A model generated the notes under the pieces. That model was not told where the DNA came from. It made no database searches and worked only from the letters and a program-made list of their open reading frames with translations. Position numbers and translations under genes: made by a program. 64,000 nt of DNA from Eubacterium sp. (lineage in GTDB: Bacteria; Bacillota; Clostridia; Lachnospirales; Lachnospiraceae): positions 124,001 through 188,000 of the forward strand of contig JAFQXO010000011.1 in NCBI GenBank assembly GCA_017406925.1, in the 5' to 3' direction. This document shows positions 17,659 through 27,477 of the stretch, piece by piece (position 1 is the first letter of the stretch; the number at the start of each line of letters is the position of its first letter).

Positions 17659-19047
17659 TTATTTGTAGTATCTTACGTAGTCCACGTACATCTTATCTTG
17701 ATAAGTTTCAATGTTACCGCTTGTAGCAATCTTTGTCCAGTATGTTGGGGCAACATCTCCACCAAGTGTTCCACCAATAGCACAGTTTAGAATGAGATAC
17801 ATATCCTGGTTGAATGGCCAGATCATGTAATCGTCAGTTCCATCACCTTGTGTTGTGTACATTGATGGGTCATATGTCCAAATATATTTTCCATCTACAT
17901 AGAAGTCAAGTGTCTTTTCGTTGCGGATAACTGTATATGTGTGGAATGCTGTTGTAGCTGTTGGAACAATTGCATTTCCATACTTATTACCTTTTGATGT
18001 AGGCATTCCATTGAACTTGCCAGTATGAACAGACATTGGAATCTTAGTCTTTTCTGGCTGCTTAGTAGTCTCGAATACATCAATCTCTCCACAGTATGGC
18101 CAATTCATATTCTTGCCAAGCATCCATCCAGCTGCCCATGTTCCACATCCTTTTGGCATCTTAGCTCTAAATTCGAACTTGCCATATCCAAAGTAATGCT
18201 GTCCTTTTGTCCAAATCTTTGTTGAGAAGTAACGTTTGTCAACACATTCGCCAGTTGCAGCGTTGTAATCAAACTGTGGTTTGATAATGAAGCAACCATC
18301 ATTTACTTCTGAATATTCCATCTGATAATTCTGAAGTTCTTGGTTTCCATATCCACCATCGCCTGTTGCGCCTTCGTTGTTCCACTTTGTAGTATCGAGT
18401 TCTGTTCCATTGAACTCATCACTCCAAGTAAGTTTCCAAGTCTTAACTTTCTTTACAGCTGAGTCTTCTTTACTCTTTAGACTCTTTGCTCCATAAGTTC
18501 TAACCTTGTAGTAATAAGTAACTCCAAGTGAAAGGCCAGTGTTAGTATAAGAAGTTTTTGATCCACCTTTTACTGTGGCAATCTTCTTATAACCTGAGCT
18601 GTAGCTAGTTGAACGATATACATAATATCCGCTTGCTCCCTTAGCTTTGCCCCAAGTGAGTTTAGCTGTGGTATCGGCTGTCAAAGTAGCTGACTTAAGA
18701 GAAGTGTTTGCAGGTACTACTGAAACCTTAACTTTCTTGCTCTTCTTGCCAACCTTAACCTTAACTGAAGTCTTTCCAACTTTTTTTCCTTTTACATAGA
18801 TTAGTGTGTACTTTCCTTGCTTCTTAGTTTTAGTCACTTTGGCAATCTTCTTGCTGGCAACTTTGGCTTTAGCCTTACCCTTAACAATAATCTCACCCTT
18901 CTTTCCGATGGTGATATTAAGTTTTTTGCCCTCAATAATTTTTACCTTTGCGTCAGTAGTCACCGTACTCTTTGGTGGGATGATTCCTACTGAAAGAGCA
19001 AGCACTGAAGCTAATACTACTGATAAAACTCTCCTAAAAATTTTCAT
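17659..19047 (-). CDS. Secreted GH16 endo-beta-1,3-glucanase, 462 aa
   Basis: Same architecture as the downstream copy: signal peptide (about 1-34), lysine-rich Ig-like domain, Fn3 domain (GYYVYRSTSYSSGYKK) and GH16 domain (about 208-462) with GEIDVFE at about 320-326 and GYGNQELQNYQ, AAGWMLGKNMNWP, ILNCAIGGTLGG. It lacks the extra helical segment of its paralogue. An AGGAGG site precedes the ATG; the upstream permease gene ends 14 bases before, so the enzyme is transcribed with the importer. The family covers laminarinases and lichenases; association with beta-1,3-oligoglucan phosphorylases favours laminarin-type beta-1,3-glucan. The basic N-terminal domains may keep the enzyme at the wall (inference). 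Confidence 0.87.
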   Translation of the reverse strand: MKIFRRVLSVVLASVLALSVGIIPPKSTVTTDAKVKIIEGKKLNITIGKKGEIIVKGKAKAKVASKKIAKVTKTKKQGKYTLIYVKGKKVGKTSVKVKVGKKSKKVKVSVVPANTSLKSATLTADTTAKLTWGKAKGASGYYVYRSTSYSSGYKKIATVKGGSKTSYTNTGLSLGVTYYYKVRTYGAKSLKSKEDSAVKKVKTWKLTWSDEFNGTELDTTKWNNEGATGDGGYGNQELQNYQMEYSEVNDGCFIIKPQFDYNAATGECVDKRYFSTKIWTKGQHYFGYGKFEFRAKMPKGCGTWAAGWMLGKNMNWPYCGEIDVFETTKQPEKTKIPMSVHTGKFNGMPTSKGNKYGNAIVPTATTAFHTYTVIRNEKTLDFYVDGKYIWTYDPSMYTTQGDGTDDYMIWPFNQDMYLILNCAIGGTLGGDVAPTYWTKIATSGNIETYQDKMYVDYVRYYK

Positions 19048-19061
19048 TGCACACCTCCTTA

Positions 19062-20012
19062 TTACTCACCGGTAATACCTGTATTTTCAATACCCTGTAT
19101 AAACTGTTTCTGAACTACTGCATATAAGATCAGTAGTGGTGCTATAGAAACTAGGGTGGCGGCCATTCGTTGGGCCTCATTGATGGCTGTCTCTGCACCA
19201 GATCCGTTATCAAATGTTGCTAACTTAACCGGTAACAGTGTAAGCGCATCTCTTAACATCGTGTTTGTCGTATATGTCTCATTCCAGTTAAATACGAATG
19301 AGAATAGGAATACTACTAATATAGTAGAAAGTGATAGTCTTACGGCTACGTGATAGAAAACTTTGAGCGATCCAGCTCCGTCTATCATGGCTGCCTCATC
19401 CAATGTCTTAGGTATCATATTAAAGAAATTGTAGAATATGAGGATTAACATTGTTGAGTATGCGCCTTGTCCTAATAATGCCATTAAGAACTGTGGCCAT
19501 ATCGTGCCAATCAACTTTATTCCTGTCATTGCAAACAATTGATCGAAGATCATCATTCTTGGTACTGTCAAAAGTGGTATTGGTAAAATGAATGCCAAGA
19601 TCAACATGATGTACCAAATATTTCTTCCCTTAAATGTATATCTCGAAAGTGCAAATCCTGTTGTAGCGGATACTGCTGTCTGCGCCAATGCTAGTAATGT
19701 CGAGAAGAAGATGGATCCAATAAGTGAAGCTGGTATATCCAACTGTGAAATTGCATTTACAAAGTTCTCTCCTGTTGGATGCTTCGCAATCCATGTGATT
19801 GTTGGATCAATCAAGTCTGCAGTTGTCATTATCGACTTTGATATCATCTCAAAGATAGGTTTTAAGAATACATATCCGATACAAATGAGGATAAAGTATA
19901 TTGCTATCTTAGCGATGATGTTAACAATCTTTAACTTTTTGAATTTGGCAAAGCTGAATTCTTTTATCCTAGACAAATTAATCGACTTTGCACTGATCTT
20001 TTTATTTGCCAT
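19062..20012 (-). CDS. CUT1 ABC sugar importer permease B2 (MalG type), 316 aa
   Basis: The ATG at 20012 (MANKKIS) has AAGGAGG 9 bases upstream and overlaps the end of the preceding permease gene by 11 bases; longer upstream reading is basic and without a site. Six hydrophobic segments are visible starting at about residue 35. The EAA loop reads LDEAAMIDGAGSLKVFYHVAVRL, where the ATPase docks. The C-terminus ends with a QKQFIQGIENTGITG-like block typical of MalG homologues. It pairs with the permease immediately upstream (20002-21048) and is the membrane gene closest to the GH16 enzymes. Confidence 0.85.
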   Translation of the reverse strand: MANKKISAKSINLSRIKEFSFAKFKKLKIVNIIAKIAIYFILICIGYVFLKPIFEMISKSIMTTADLIDPTITWIAKHPTGENFVNAISQLDIPASLIGSIFFSTLLALAQTAVSATTGFALSRYTFKGRNIWYIMLILAFILPIPLLTVPRMMIFDQLFAMTGIKLIGTIWPQFLMALLGQGAYSTMLILIFYNFFNMIPKTLDEAAMIDGAGSLKVFYHVAVRLSLSTILVVFLFSFVFNWNETYTTNTMLRDALTLLPVKLATFDNGSGAETAINEAQRMAATLVSIAPLLILYAVVQKQFIQGIENTGITGE

Positions 20013-21048
20013 ACAACCTCGCCTCCTTCTTCTGATGTCTCTTTTGAGCGGCAAGTCTTCTCTTCTGCTGTTTGTCCAGCTTCTTGAGTTTTCTCTCTTG
20101 TCGCTTTCTTGCCTTGATATCTTTTGGTTTTCTATCCTTAAATAGTAAGAATACAAATCCTATGATGAGTAAGGCGACGATGCTGTATATCCAAGCATAT
20201 GTGGCTGCGAATCCAAGTCCTCCGTTGGTATCTGCTGTAGCCTCCTCTATGAGTTCATATACTGGATTGATGGAATCAAACATACCTAATTGAATAACTG
20301 TAAATACTGTGATAATCAGTCCTACTGATTTCAACATTGGTATTGTGATCTTCCACATTATCTGCCATGCATTCGCTGAGTCAATCTTTGCTGCCTCGTA
20401 AATACTTGGGTTGATTTTCTGTAATCCGTTAATGAAAAGTACTATTGGGATTCCAGTAAACCAAAGTATTATGGACAAGTGGTCGAATATTCCTGCAAGC
20501 CCATTTGCCAATGCTGGCGAGTAACTCTGAATAATCTGCATTATGAAGATATTCGAGTATGCGTTTGTCTGAAGTGCTACATCTGTAGCTACTGATGTGT
20601 CTACTCCTGCATTTTGTACTGCTAAAATCTGTGCCATTACTGGACCCGACATAATGATTACTGGAAGGAAGTAAATAGTTCTTAGTATTCCTTTTCCTAC
20701 TTTAATCTTATTTAGCAAGTACGCGATGATGAATGAAAGTACCACTACGATAAACGTATATGGAATTATCATCTGCAGGTACGATAGTAACGCTGGTAGG
20801 AACTTCTCATTTTTGAAGAATGCTGTGTAGTAGTTTGCTACGCCATTCCACTTGATAATGTATCCTGAGATTTCCAACTGTACTGCCGTAAAACTTAAGT
20901 ATATGGTCATGATAAATGGAAATGCTGTAAATAATACAAATCCAATTATCCAAGGTGCCATGAACATGTAACCTGTACGGTTCTGTCTCTGCTGATAAGT
21001 ACGCATCTTCTTACGTCTAGGGGCTTTAGCCTTTTTCTCTTTAGCCAT
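20002..21048 (-). CDS. CUT1 ABC sugar importer permease B1 (MalF type), 348 aa
   Basis: Very basic N-terminus (first 22 residues), then a membrane domain with six segments (PWIIGFVLFTAFPFIM is the first). The EAA loop is YEAAKIDSANAWQIMWKITIPML. The C-terminal tail is unusually long and basic (KDRKPKDIKARKRQERK onward). The start codon overlaps the stop of the upstream DUF5696-like gene (TAATG), so translation is coupled. It forms the second permease pair of the operon with 19062-20012. Confidence 0.85.
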   Translation of the reverse strand: MAKEKKAKAPRRKKMRTYQQRQNRTGYMFMAPWIIGFVLFTAFPFIMTIYLSFTAVQLEISGYIIKWNGVANYYTAFFKNEKFLPALLSYLQMIIPYTFIVVVLSFIIAYLLNKIKVGKGILRTIYFLPVIIMSGPVMAQILAVQNAGVDTSVATDVALQTNAYSNIFIMQIIQSYSPALANGLAGIFDHLSIILWFTGIPIVLFINGLQKINPSIYEAAKIDSANAWQIMWKITIPMLKSVGLIITVFTVIQLGMFDSINPVYELIEEATADTNGGLGFAATYAWIYSIVALLIIGFVFLLFKDRKPKDIKARKRQERKLKKLDKQQKRRLAAQKRHQKKEARLYGK

Positions 21049-23609
21049 TACTTAACACCCCCTTCTTTAACTGATGCACTCAGAGGTTTAACTTTCATTC
21101 CCGCTGCTGTTACATCATCATTTGTGTAGTTGACAATGACTGTCTTTTTCTTGCCGGAGGCGTCTTTGTAAGTATTGGCGATTACGCCATCCTCAAGTAC
21201 CTCTCTGTCAATCCACTGACATCCCTTAACCTGTTTCAAAGTTCCATTTACTGTTCCGTAAATATCTTTGATGAGGTCTTCGTACTGTGAATACTCTGTT
21301 GAGTAGTAATCCGCCGATGCTGTTGCTGCTAGCAAGTATGATGGCTTCTTCGTAAGTACGAAGGATGGTGAAATGTTGTAGTCAATCATTCTCAACATGT
21401 CCTTCTTTGAGTAGAAGGAGAAGTTAGAATATGGTGCGTATACTTCCATCGAACCATTTAGTACCATCTGTAAGAATGGAACTGTATCTGTCTCATATAC
21501 GTACTGTGTAGTTCCCACGTCTGACTGTAAGAAACGGTTTGTATACTTCCACAGATACTGGTTTGGTTTCACCATATTTAATTTAGTTTTCTTTGACTGT
21601 ATGTTTGCGAATACCTTTTGATATTCCTTGATAGTTTGAGAAACTGTTACTTGGTCTGTCTTGCTATCGTGTGTACTTAATAGTGAATTTGAAGCTCCGT
21701 CTATTGTTAATGACGGACTGTACTCTCCTACATCATCGTATAGGTCTTCTATCCACTCTGCTGATCTCAATGGATCTGCGTATCCGTACTCTGTAACTGG
21801 TGCATTCTTTGGTAGAATCTCTGTCTTATCAACTTCGAGATATCTAGTATTCAAATGCTTAGCTGCATTTCCGTAATACATCATCATATCTTCGTTGATG
21901 GATACGAAATCTCTTGAGAATGAAAGATCTACATTCTTTTTCTTGAGATTTTTCATGATATCTTCGAAATCACTTAATGATCCAACTGAAGACGATACGC
22001 TAGTAGATGCTGGCTTCGCCAATATTTCTCCACCGCTCTGCCATCCTATTAATCCACTATTTATATTATGTATGTTATCACTCAATAGTGATTTGATTAT
22101 GTCGTTTACATCATCTGATGTTGTGACGTCTACCTCCTGAGTAGAGAAGACACCCTTCTTAGAATCGGACATTAAGAAGTCAATTCTAATAGGTATATCA
22201 CCAGCTACACTCTTCTGATCTGTAAGAATCTTTTTCTTTAGGAGATATTCCTTGTACGCCTGTGCCATTCCTACATAGTCAGCACTTGGGCTACCATCTT
22301 TTCCGTCACCACTTAAGAACTTGTAAGTGATGCTAATGTCAAAGTTGTTAACCACATCTTGAACTTTTCTGTAAGAATCTCCCGCCTGGTTCATAACCTG
22401 ATAATACTCAGAATTATATTTGAATGATGGGAAAGCATAAGTGTACTTAACTTTGTTCTTTTCTGTAGATGATGGTTTGACATTAACTGTCATATACTCA
22501 TCACCTGATTCTGCATACGCAACGAATGCTGACTGTGTTCCATCACCGTGTGAAATACCAAACACTGGCATCGTTGGTTGCTTGATAGGAACTGCGTCGC
22601 CCACTTTTTCTTGATAATACATAGCCGATGCAGGATCCTGTCCGTATACAACACCTTCGTAATCTGTGAACTTGGCCTTATTCTTTTCGAATCTCATAAG
22701 AGCTCCTGCTCCGTCTGGCACAAGTACATATCCAGGTGTTAGTTCCTTGAATTTAACTTTATCCCAAGAATCACTGTCTTTGTTGTAATACTTGAGTGCT
22801 CCACCACTAGCTCCTAAGAAAGGTGTAATCATAATGTCCTTAAGTTTAGCTTTTGCCTTGCCCTTGGCATCATCAGTGATTTCCTTGTTAGGAATGTTGT
22901 AGTTGATACTTCCATCTGCGTTAAATGTGATATAAACTACCACATCTAGCGAATAATCATCAACAGCGAATGTAGCTTTTAGTTTCCACTTGCTGCCGTC
23001 ATCATTCACTTTTGTGATGATAGACTTTCCGTCTTTTTCCTTCTCCGCTGCAGATGAAGTCATTGTGGTCGTCATACTCTCACCTTCACCAGTGTAATAC
23101 TCAATTGTGATGAGAGAATTAGCCATAGCTGTATACTGACCATTCAAACTATCCTGCTGTGGTGTCTTAGCCAACTTCTTGATGTCGTCAGCTGTAATTC
23201 CCTCTTCCTTGAGTTCACTGACATCGCTCATAGTAGCGTCAGCATAAGCCTCTAAGAGTTTAGCATTGCTCTTGCCCTTAGTCTCATCAACGCTCTCCTT
23301 AGCCTTCTGGATATCTTTTGAGAATGGCGAATCAAGTCCAGTTTTCCAGATATAATCCGTCTTTTTATCCTTGATGGCTATGATGTCTCTGTCATCACGG
23401 AAGAAGTATTCATAATTACTGTTAGAATAAATCTTCTGGTATCCTTTTTTGTCTAACGATGATTTCTCGTGCGCCTTTTTAGGTGCCATACGAGTATCAC
23501 GGTTAGTGTTTAGGTACTCCGCAGCAACTGCCACGGTAAGTGAAAGGACGAATAAGATGCTAACAGCGATAACTGAAGTTTTGATAATCTTTTTAACCGC
23601 CTGTGACAT
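21048..23609 (-). CDS. Membrane-anchored protein, DUF5696-like, 853 aa
   Basis: One N-terminal membrane anchor (about 10-32: TSVIAVSILFVLSLTVAVAA) precedes a large extracytoplasmic region. Blocks such as YEYFFRDDRDIIAIKDK, VLVPDGAGALMRF and GISHGDGTQSAFVAYAESG resemble the DUF5696 family found beside CUT1 sugar importers in Bacillota; this match is from memory and not checked. The second half (about 480-790) looks like a TIM-barrel-type fold (IRIDFLMSD, EVDKTEILPKNAP), possibly a degenerate glycosidase. AGGAGG precedes the ATG, which overlaps the upstream gene by 17 bases. Position between two permease pairs suggests a helper role in oligosaccharide capture or uptake; biochemical function is unknown. 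Confidence 0.65.
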   Translation of the reverse strand: MSQAVKKIIKTSVIAVSILFVLSLTVAVAAEYLNTNRDTRMAPKKAHEKSSLDKKGYQKIYSNSNYEYFFRDDRDIIAIKDKKTDYIWKTGLDSPFSKDIQKAKESVDETKGKSNAKLLEAYADATMSDVSELKEEGITADDIKKLAKTPQQDSLNGQYTAMANSLITIEYYTGEGESMTTTMTSSAAEKEKDGKSIITKVNDDGSKWKLKATFAVDDYSLDVVVYITFNADGSINYNIPNKEITDDAKGKAKAKLKDIMITPFLGASGGALKYYNKDSDSWDKVKFKELTPGYVLVPDGAGALMRFEKNKAKFTDYEGVVYGQDPASAMYYQEKVGDAVPIKQPTMPVFGISHGDGTQSAFVAYAESGDEYMTVNVKPSSTEKNKVKYTYAFPSFKYNSEYYQVMNQAGDSYRKVQDVVNNFDISITYKFLSGDGKDGSPSADYVGMAQAYKEYLLKKKILTDQKSVAGDIPIRIDFLMSDSKKGVFSTQEVDVTTSDDVNDIIKSLLSDNIHNINSGLIGWQSGGEILAKPASTSVSSSVGSLSDFEDIMKNLKKKNVDLSFSRDFVSINEDMMMYYGNAAKHLNTRYLEVDKTEILPKNAPVTEYGYADPLRSAEWIEDLYDDVGEYSPSLTIDGASNSLLSTHDSKTDQVTVSQTIKEYQKVFANIQSKKTKLNMVKPNQYLWKYTNRFLQSDVGTTQYVYETDTVPFLQMVLNGSMEVYAPYSNFSFYSKKDMLRMIDYNISPSFVLTKKPSYLLAATASADYYSTEYSQYEDLIKDIYGTVNGTLKQVKGCQWIDREVLEDGVIANTYKDASGKKKTVIVNYTNDDVTAAGMKVKPLSASVKEGGVK

Positions 23610-25650
23610 TTCTTATTACCTCCTTTCCTATTGTTAGTAAGAAATCTGACAACTGCTCCCACATGATAATTACAACGAGTACAACTACTGCTGCAATGAG
23701 CATAAACACGAATGTAATTATGAGCGAGAGAACTGTATGTCCGAAATCGTAGTCGTGTACGGTTGCCAGTCCCTCGAAAATAACTGCGATGGACCAAACA
23801 GATCCGATAATCATTATTACTGTCAAAAGGAATGACTCATTATATGTAAGCACATATGATGCTCCAGTTGTGATGAGCATACAAATCATCAATGGCATCA
23901 ACCCATATGCTGGAATCATAAATACTTGTTTCAATGTACCGTCACCATCTGTAATAGAAGTAACTAGGTAGTTACATATAATGAACAAAATGATGATAGC
24001 AAAGAATCCAACTACTACTGCTCCCATATCCATGTCCTCTACCTTAGTAAACTGGTAGATAAATCCTTTGGATGTTTGATAGAGCATATACACTCCAAAG
24101 AATGCAATGTAAATGATAAGCGCTGCTATCACTGAACCATTCTTTCCAACTCTGATGTCATAGTATCTGTCAATTGGATGTCTAGCAATCTTAAATGCGT
24201 ATCCAATCTCTCCTAACACTGGAACATCAGCCAGTTTCGAGAACGCTTTCTTTCTCTTGGCCTTAAGTTTTCTTTCTCTATCAACGAATCTCATAATAAT
24301 GCTTAGCAATACTATGATTCCGACAACTAAGAGAAATGGTCCTAAGTATTTCTTTAATGCTTTGTTACGAACTTCCCAGAATGCATCTGAATAACCTTCT
24401 CTGTTACCAGCAATCTCGAAGTCCTCCATAGCCTGATGATACTTCTCATCGTTGTAATATGCCTTGGCAACGCCATTGTGCGCTAGCACAGACATCTGAT
24501 TAAGTCTAAGAACGTAACTCCAGTCTTTCAAAGCTACTTCATACTCGCCGTCTTCATATTCAACCAATGCTTTATAAATAGTATTTGCATACTCCGTAGG
24601 AGTAAATGACTGGATGTATCCTTTCTCACCATCGGCTGTCCAAATATTTCCTTTTGAATCAACAGCGATAGTAGTCAAAGATTTGAACAATCCTGAAACG
24701 TCCAGATCTTGTACCTCTGCTCCGAGAGAGAATATCAATTCACCATCAGTAGTGTATACTGAAATGAAACCTTTCGTATCACTAACATAGATGATTCCTC
24801 TATTATCTACCCAAACGTCAGTCAAATCCTCATCGCTTATTACTGGATTCTTGAACATATTAGCACCGTTAGTACTGTGCTTCTTCAAGAGATCAGTTCC
24901 AGTACCCATACATACTGAATATGCCATTCCATTAACATCTACGAATACATTCGAGAATGTAGTAGGTGTTGTATTCAATATAGATGAGTTCTTCGCCTGC
25001 TCCTTTGTATAAATCATCTTCAAGAATGCCTGCTGTGGAGTAAGCTTAGTCTTATTAGATGTGAAGTATCCTAAAAACTCTCCTGTCTGCGCCAACTGAA
25101 TAACACCGTTGTACACACCCTCTGATACGATATAAAGGTTATCACCACTATCTATCGCTATCTTTGAAGGCTCATAGTTAGTATCCGCAAAAATTGGTGC
25201 CGTAGGTTTTGGGTACTCTCTAATGTAATTGAAGTTCTTGTCAAACTTATATACTGTCTTGTTTCCAGCATCAGTTACATAGATGTCACCAGTCTTAGTC
25301 TTGTAAATACCTCTTGGTTTATTAAATCCTTTAAAACCTTTAGTTTTATCGAGAATCTTTTCAACCTTCTCTGTTGTTATGTCAAAAACAACTACTCGCG
25401 CATTATCTGTATCTACAATATATGCGTCGTCGTTCTCGTCGATGAAAATATCACTAGGATTTGATAATCCGAGATTTGTAATAGTTCTGTCAGGAAGATA
25501 TGCGTCCTGAGTACGAACATACTCGCTATCATCATCGAGAGTATATGTATAACTTGTAGCCTGTGAAGCCCCTACAGGTACCACGAGTAGCATGCTTGCG
25601 ATTACTGCTAGAAGCAGTAAGCTTGACTTTCGAAATAATTTCTTCATCAT
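23593..25650 (-). CDS. NHL-repeat / TPR / Yip1-domain membrane protein, 685 aa
   Basis: A signal peptide (about 1-28) leads to an extracellular beta-propeller of NHL-type repeats (about 45-355; repeated SDIFIDENDDAYIVDT, PRGIYKTKTGDIYVTD, IAVDSKGNIWTADG). A short TPR-like stretch (about 365-425) is followed by a membrane anchor (about 432-452) and a five-helix Yip1-like membrane domain (about 480-685). AGGAGG precedes the first ATG; a second in-frame ATG right after is equally plausible. It is embedded in the glucan operon between the two permease pairs. Proteins of this architecture accompany sugar importers in Bacillota, but their role is unknown; a scaffold or sensor for incoming oligosaccharide is possible. 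Confidence 0.7.
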   Translation of the reverse strand: MMKKLFRKSSLLLLAVIASMLLVVPVGASQATSYTYTLDDDSEYVRTQDAYLPDRTITNLGLSNPSDIFIDENDDAYIVDTDNARVVVFDITTEKVEKILDKTKGFKGFNKPRGIYKTKTGDIYVTDAGNKTVYKFDKNFNYIREYPKPTAPIFADTNYEPSKIAIDSGDNLYIVSEGVYNGVIQLAQTGEFLGYFTSNKTKLTPQQAFLKMIYTKEQAKNSSILNTTPTTFSNVFVDVNGMAYSVCMGTGTDLLKKHSTNGANMFKNPVISDEDLTDVWVDNRGIIYVSDTKGFISVYTTDGELIFSLGAEVQDLDVSGLFKSLTTIAVDSKGNIWTADGEKGYIQSFTPTEYANTIYKALVEYEDGEYEVALKDWSYVLRLNQMSVLAHNGVAKAYYNDEKYHQAMEDFEIAGNREGYSDAFWEVRNKALKKYLGPFLLVVGIIVLLSIIMRFVDRERKLKAKRKKAFSKLADVPVLGEIGYAFKIARHPIDRYYDIRVGKNGSVIAALIIYIAFFGVYMLYQTSKGFIYQFTKVEDMDMGAVVVGFFAIIILFIICNYLVTSITDGDGTLKQVFMIPAYGLMPLMICMLITTGASYVLTYNESFLLTVIMIIGSVWSIAVIFEGLATVHDYDFGHTVLSLIITFVFMLIAAVVVLVVIIMWEQLSDFLLTIGKEVIRNVTGG

Positions 25651-25659
25651 ACTGCCTCC

Positions 25660-26529
25660 TTACTTGATACCCGAGTGACTCATTGTGTTCATAACCTTTG
25701 ACTGCATAGCGATAAAGATTACTAGGTTAGGCACGAACAAGATTAGGTTCGCTGCCGCCATCAATCCCGCTGCTGCCACAACGTTATTAACACCTACGGA
25801 GTTGACGTAGTACGTCAATGTTCGTAGAGCCTCGTTTGTTATATAGTTGTTTGAAGTTTCTATGTTGTTCCATACCTGTTGGAACGTGAGAACGACTGAT
25901 GTAGCCAAGGCTGGCTTCGTCAATGGAATGATAACCTTCCTCAAAATAACGAAGTCTCCCGCGCCGTCTACTACTGCCGCCTCAATCAATGCATCTGGGA
26001 TTCCATCCACGAACTGTTTTACGAGGAAGAGTCCTACCGGCATTGCCACTAGTGGCAACACGTGGGCTGCCCATGTGTTGTAAGCACCGATGTTTACGAT
26101 AATCAAATATCTTGGAATCGCAACGGCTGTCACGACGAACATCAGGGCCATCTGGTTGATTTCCCACAATGCTCCCTTAATCTTAAACTTCTTTTTCGAG
26201 AATACATAAGCAGCCATGATAGTGAATGCTAAGTTCAAAAGCACTGTCAATACTGTTACGATCATCGAGTTCAAGAAGTATCTCGACATTGGGATACCTG
26301 TGCTACCTGCTAGGTTCATTAAGTTTTTAAAGTTATCCAACGTTGGATTATAAACAATCAACGATGGTGGGAATTTAAACAGCTCGCCGAGCGGTTTAAA
26401 TGCGTTACATACTAAGAATACCACTGGGAGAATCATAAATATTGACAATGGAAACGCTATAGCATGAAACTTAATTTGTCCTCTGGAAAATCTGCTAGGA
26501 TTAATTCTATTTCCTTGAAAATTAGCCAT
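25660..26529 (-). CDS. CUT1 ABC sugar importer permease A2 (MalG type), 289 aa
   Basis: Six membrane segments, the first at about 24-45. EAA loop IEAAVVDGAGDFVILRKVIIPLTKP at about 185-210 marks the ATPase contact. The C-terminus ends MQSKVMNTMSHSGIK, a typical MalG ending. AGGAGG precedes the ATG; the partner permease gene ends 14 bases upstream and the NHL/Yip1 gene starts 9 bases downstream, so it is within one operon. Confidence 0.87.
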   Translation of the reverse strand: MANFQGNRINPSRFSRGQIKFHAIAFPLSIFMILPVVFLVCNAFKPLGELFKFPPSLIVYNPTLDNFKNLMNLAGSTGIPMSRYFLNSMIVTVLTVLLNLAFTIMAAYVFSKKKFKIKGALWEINQMALMFVVTAVAIPRYLIIVNIGAYNTWAAHVLPLVAMPVGLFLVKQFVDGIPDALIEAAVVDGAGDFVILRKVIIPLTKPALATSVVLTFQQVWNNIETSNNYITNEALRTLTYYVNSVGVNNVVAAAGLMAAANLILFVPNLVIFIAMQSKVMNTMSHSGIK

Positions 26530-26543
26530 TTATGTCCTCCTTT

Positions 26544-27476
26544 CTAATATTCATCTTTTTCTGTAAACAAGTTGTTAGCCACTCTTGAGCACAACCATAC
26601 TAAGCACAGCAAAGCAACGGATATCGCACAGGCATATCCGATTTCGTATCTTACATATGCATAGTCATCTATATGGTTGGCTATCAACTGGCCGGAATAT
26701 TCTGGCGTTGGATTGGCACCACAGAGTGCCACACCAATCCATCCCATGTTAAACGCGTTAACGATGGACATAACCGCACCGAATAACATCTGAGGTTTCA
26801 TGGACGGCACAGTGATGTAAATAATCTCCTGTGCTCTGTTCCTGATACCGTCGACATAGGCTGCCTCGTACAACTCCTGGTCGATGTTCATAATACCTGA
26901 AAGCATCGAGAGGAATCCGATACCCATCGATGACCACAGTGATACAAATATCATAATTTGCATAAAGTAGTCCGACGAGATCAGCCATTGAATCGGTTGG
27001 TTAATTATTCCTAGTTTCTGTAAGTAGGCGTTCGCCAATCCTGACTGATCACCTGAGAAGATAGTCTTCCAGATAATCTGAATCATTAGCATACCTACCA
27101 TTGATGGCGTATACATCGCCAATGCGTATAAGGTTCTAGCACGAGGTGTAACCTGTGCGAGTACCCACGCCATTACGAATGAGAGTAAGTATCCACCGAC
27201 ACCTACTACGATAGCGTAGAGAATGGTGTTCGGAAGTACGTACTTCATAAACACTTCATCGCCGGTCAGCAGTGTAATGTAGTTGTTCATTCCCGCAAAC
27301 TTTGGATCATTGATGATATCAAAGTATGTGAATGATAGTGCTATCGCAATGAAAATTGGTAGCAAAATGAATGTAAAGAACACTACTGCATAAGGAAGTA
27401 AAAGTACGAATGAATGGAAACCCTCAGATGCAATAAATTTCTTTTTGCTCTTAATAGCTGCTACTGCTTCTGCCAT
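26544..27476 (-). CDS. CUT1 ABC sugar importer permease A1 (MalF type), 310 aa
   Basis: Six membrane segments starting about residue 22 (FVLLLPYAVVFFTFILLP). EAA loop YEAAYVDGIRNRAQEIIYITVPSMKP lies at about 200-225. The ribosome-binding site (GGAGG) lies inside the end of the upstream binding-protein gene, whose stop is 1 base before this start, implying coupled translation with that protein. It forms permease pair A with 25660-26529. Confidence 0.87.
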   Translation of the reverse strand: MAEAVAAIKSKKKFIASEGFHSFVLLLPYAVVFFTFILLPIFIAIALSFTYFDIINDPKFAGMNNYITLLTGDEVFMKYVLPNTILYAIVVGVGGYLLSFVMAWVLAQVTPRARTLYALAMYTPSMVGMLMIQIIWKTIFSGDQSGLANAYLQKLGIINQPIQWLISSDYFMQIMIFVSLWSSMGIGFLSMLSGIMNIDQELYEAAYVDGIRNRAQEIIYITVPSMKPQMLFGAVMSIVNAFNMGWIGVALCGANPTPEYSGQLIANHIDDYAYVRYEIGYACAISVALLCLVWLCSRVANNLFTEKDEY

Positions 27477-27477
27477 T

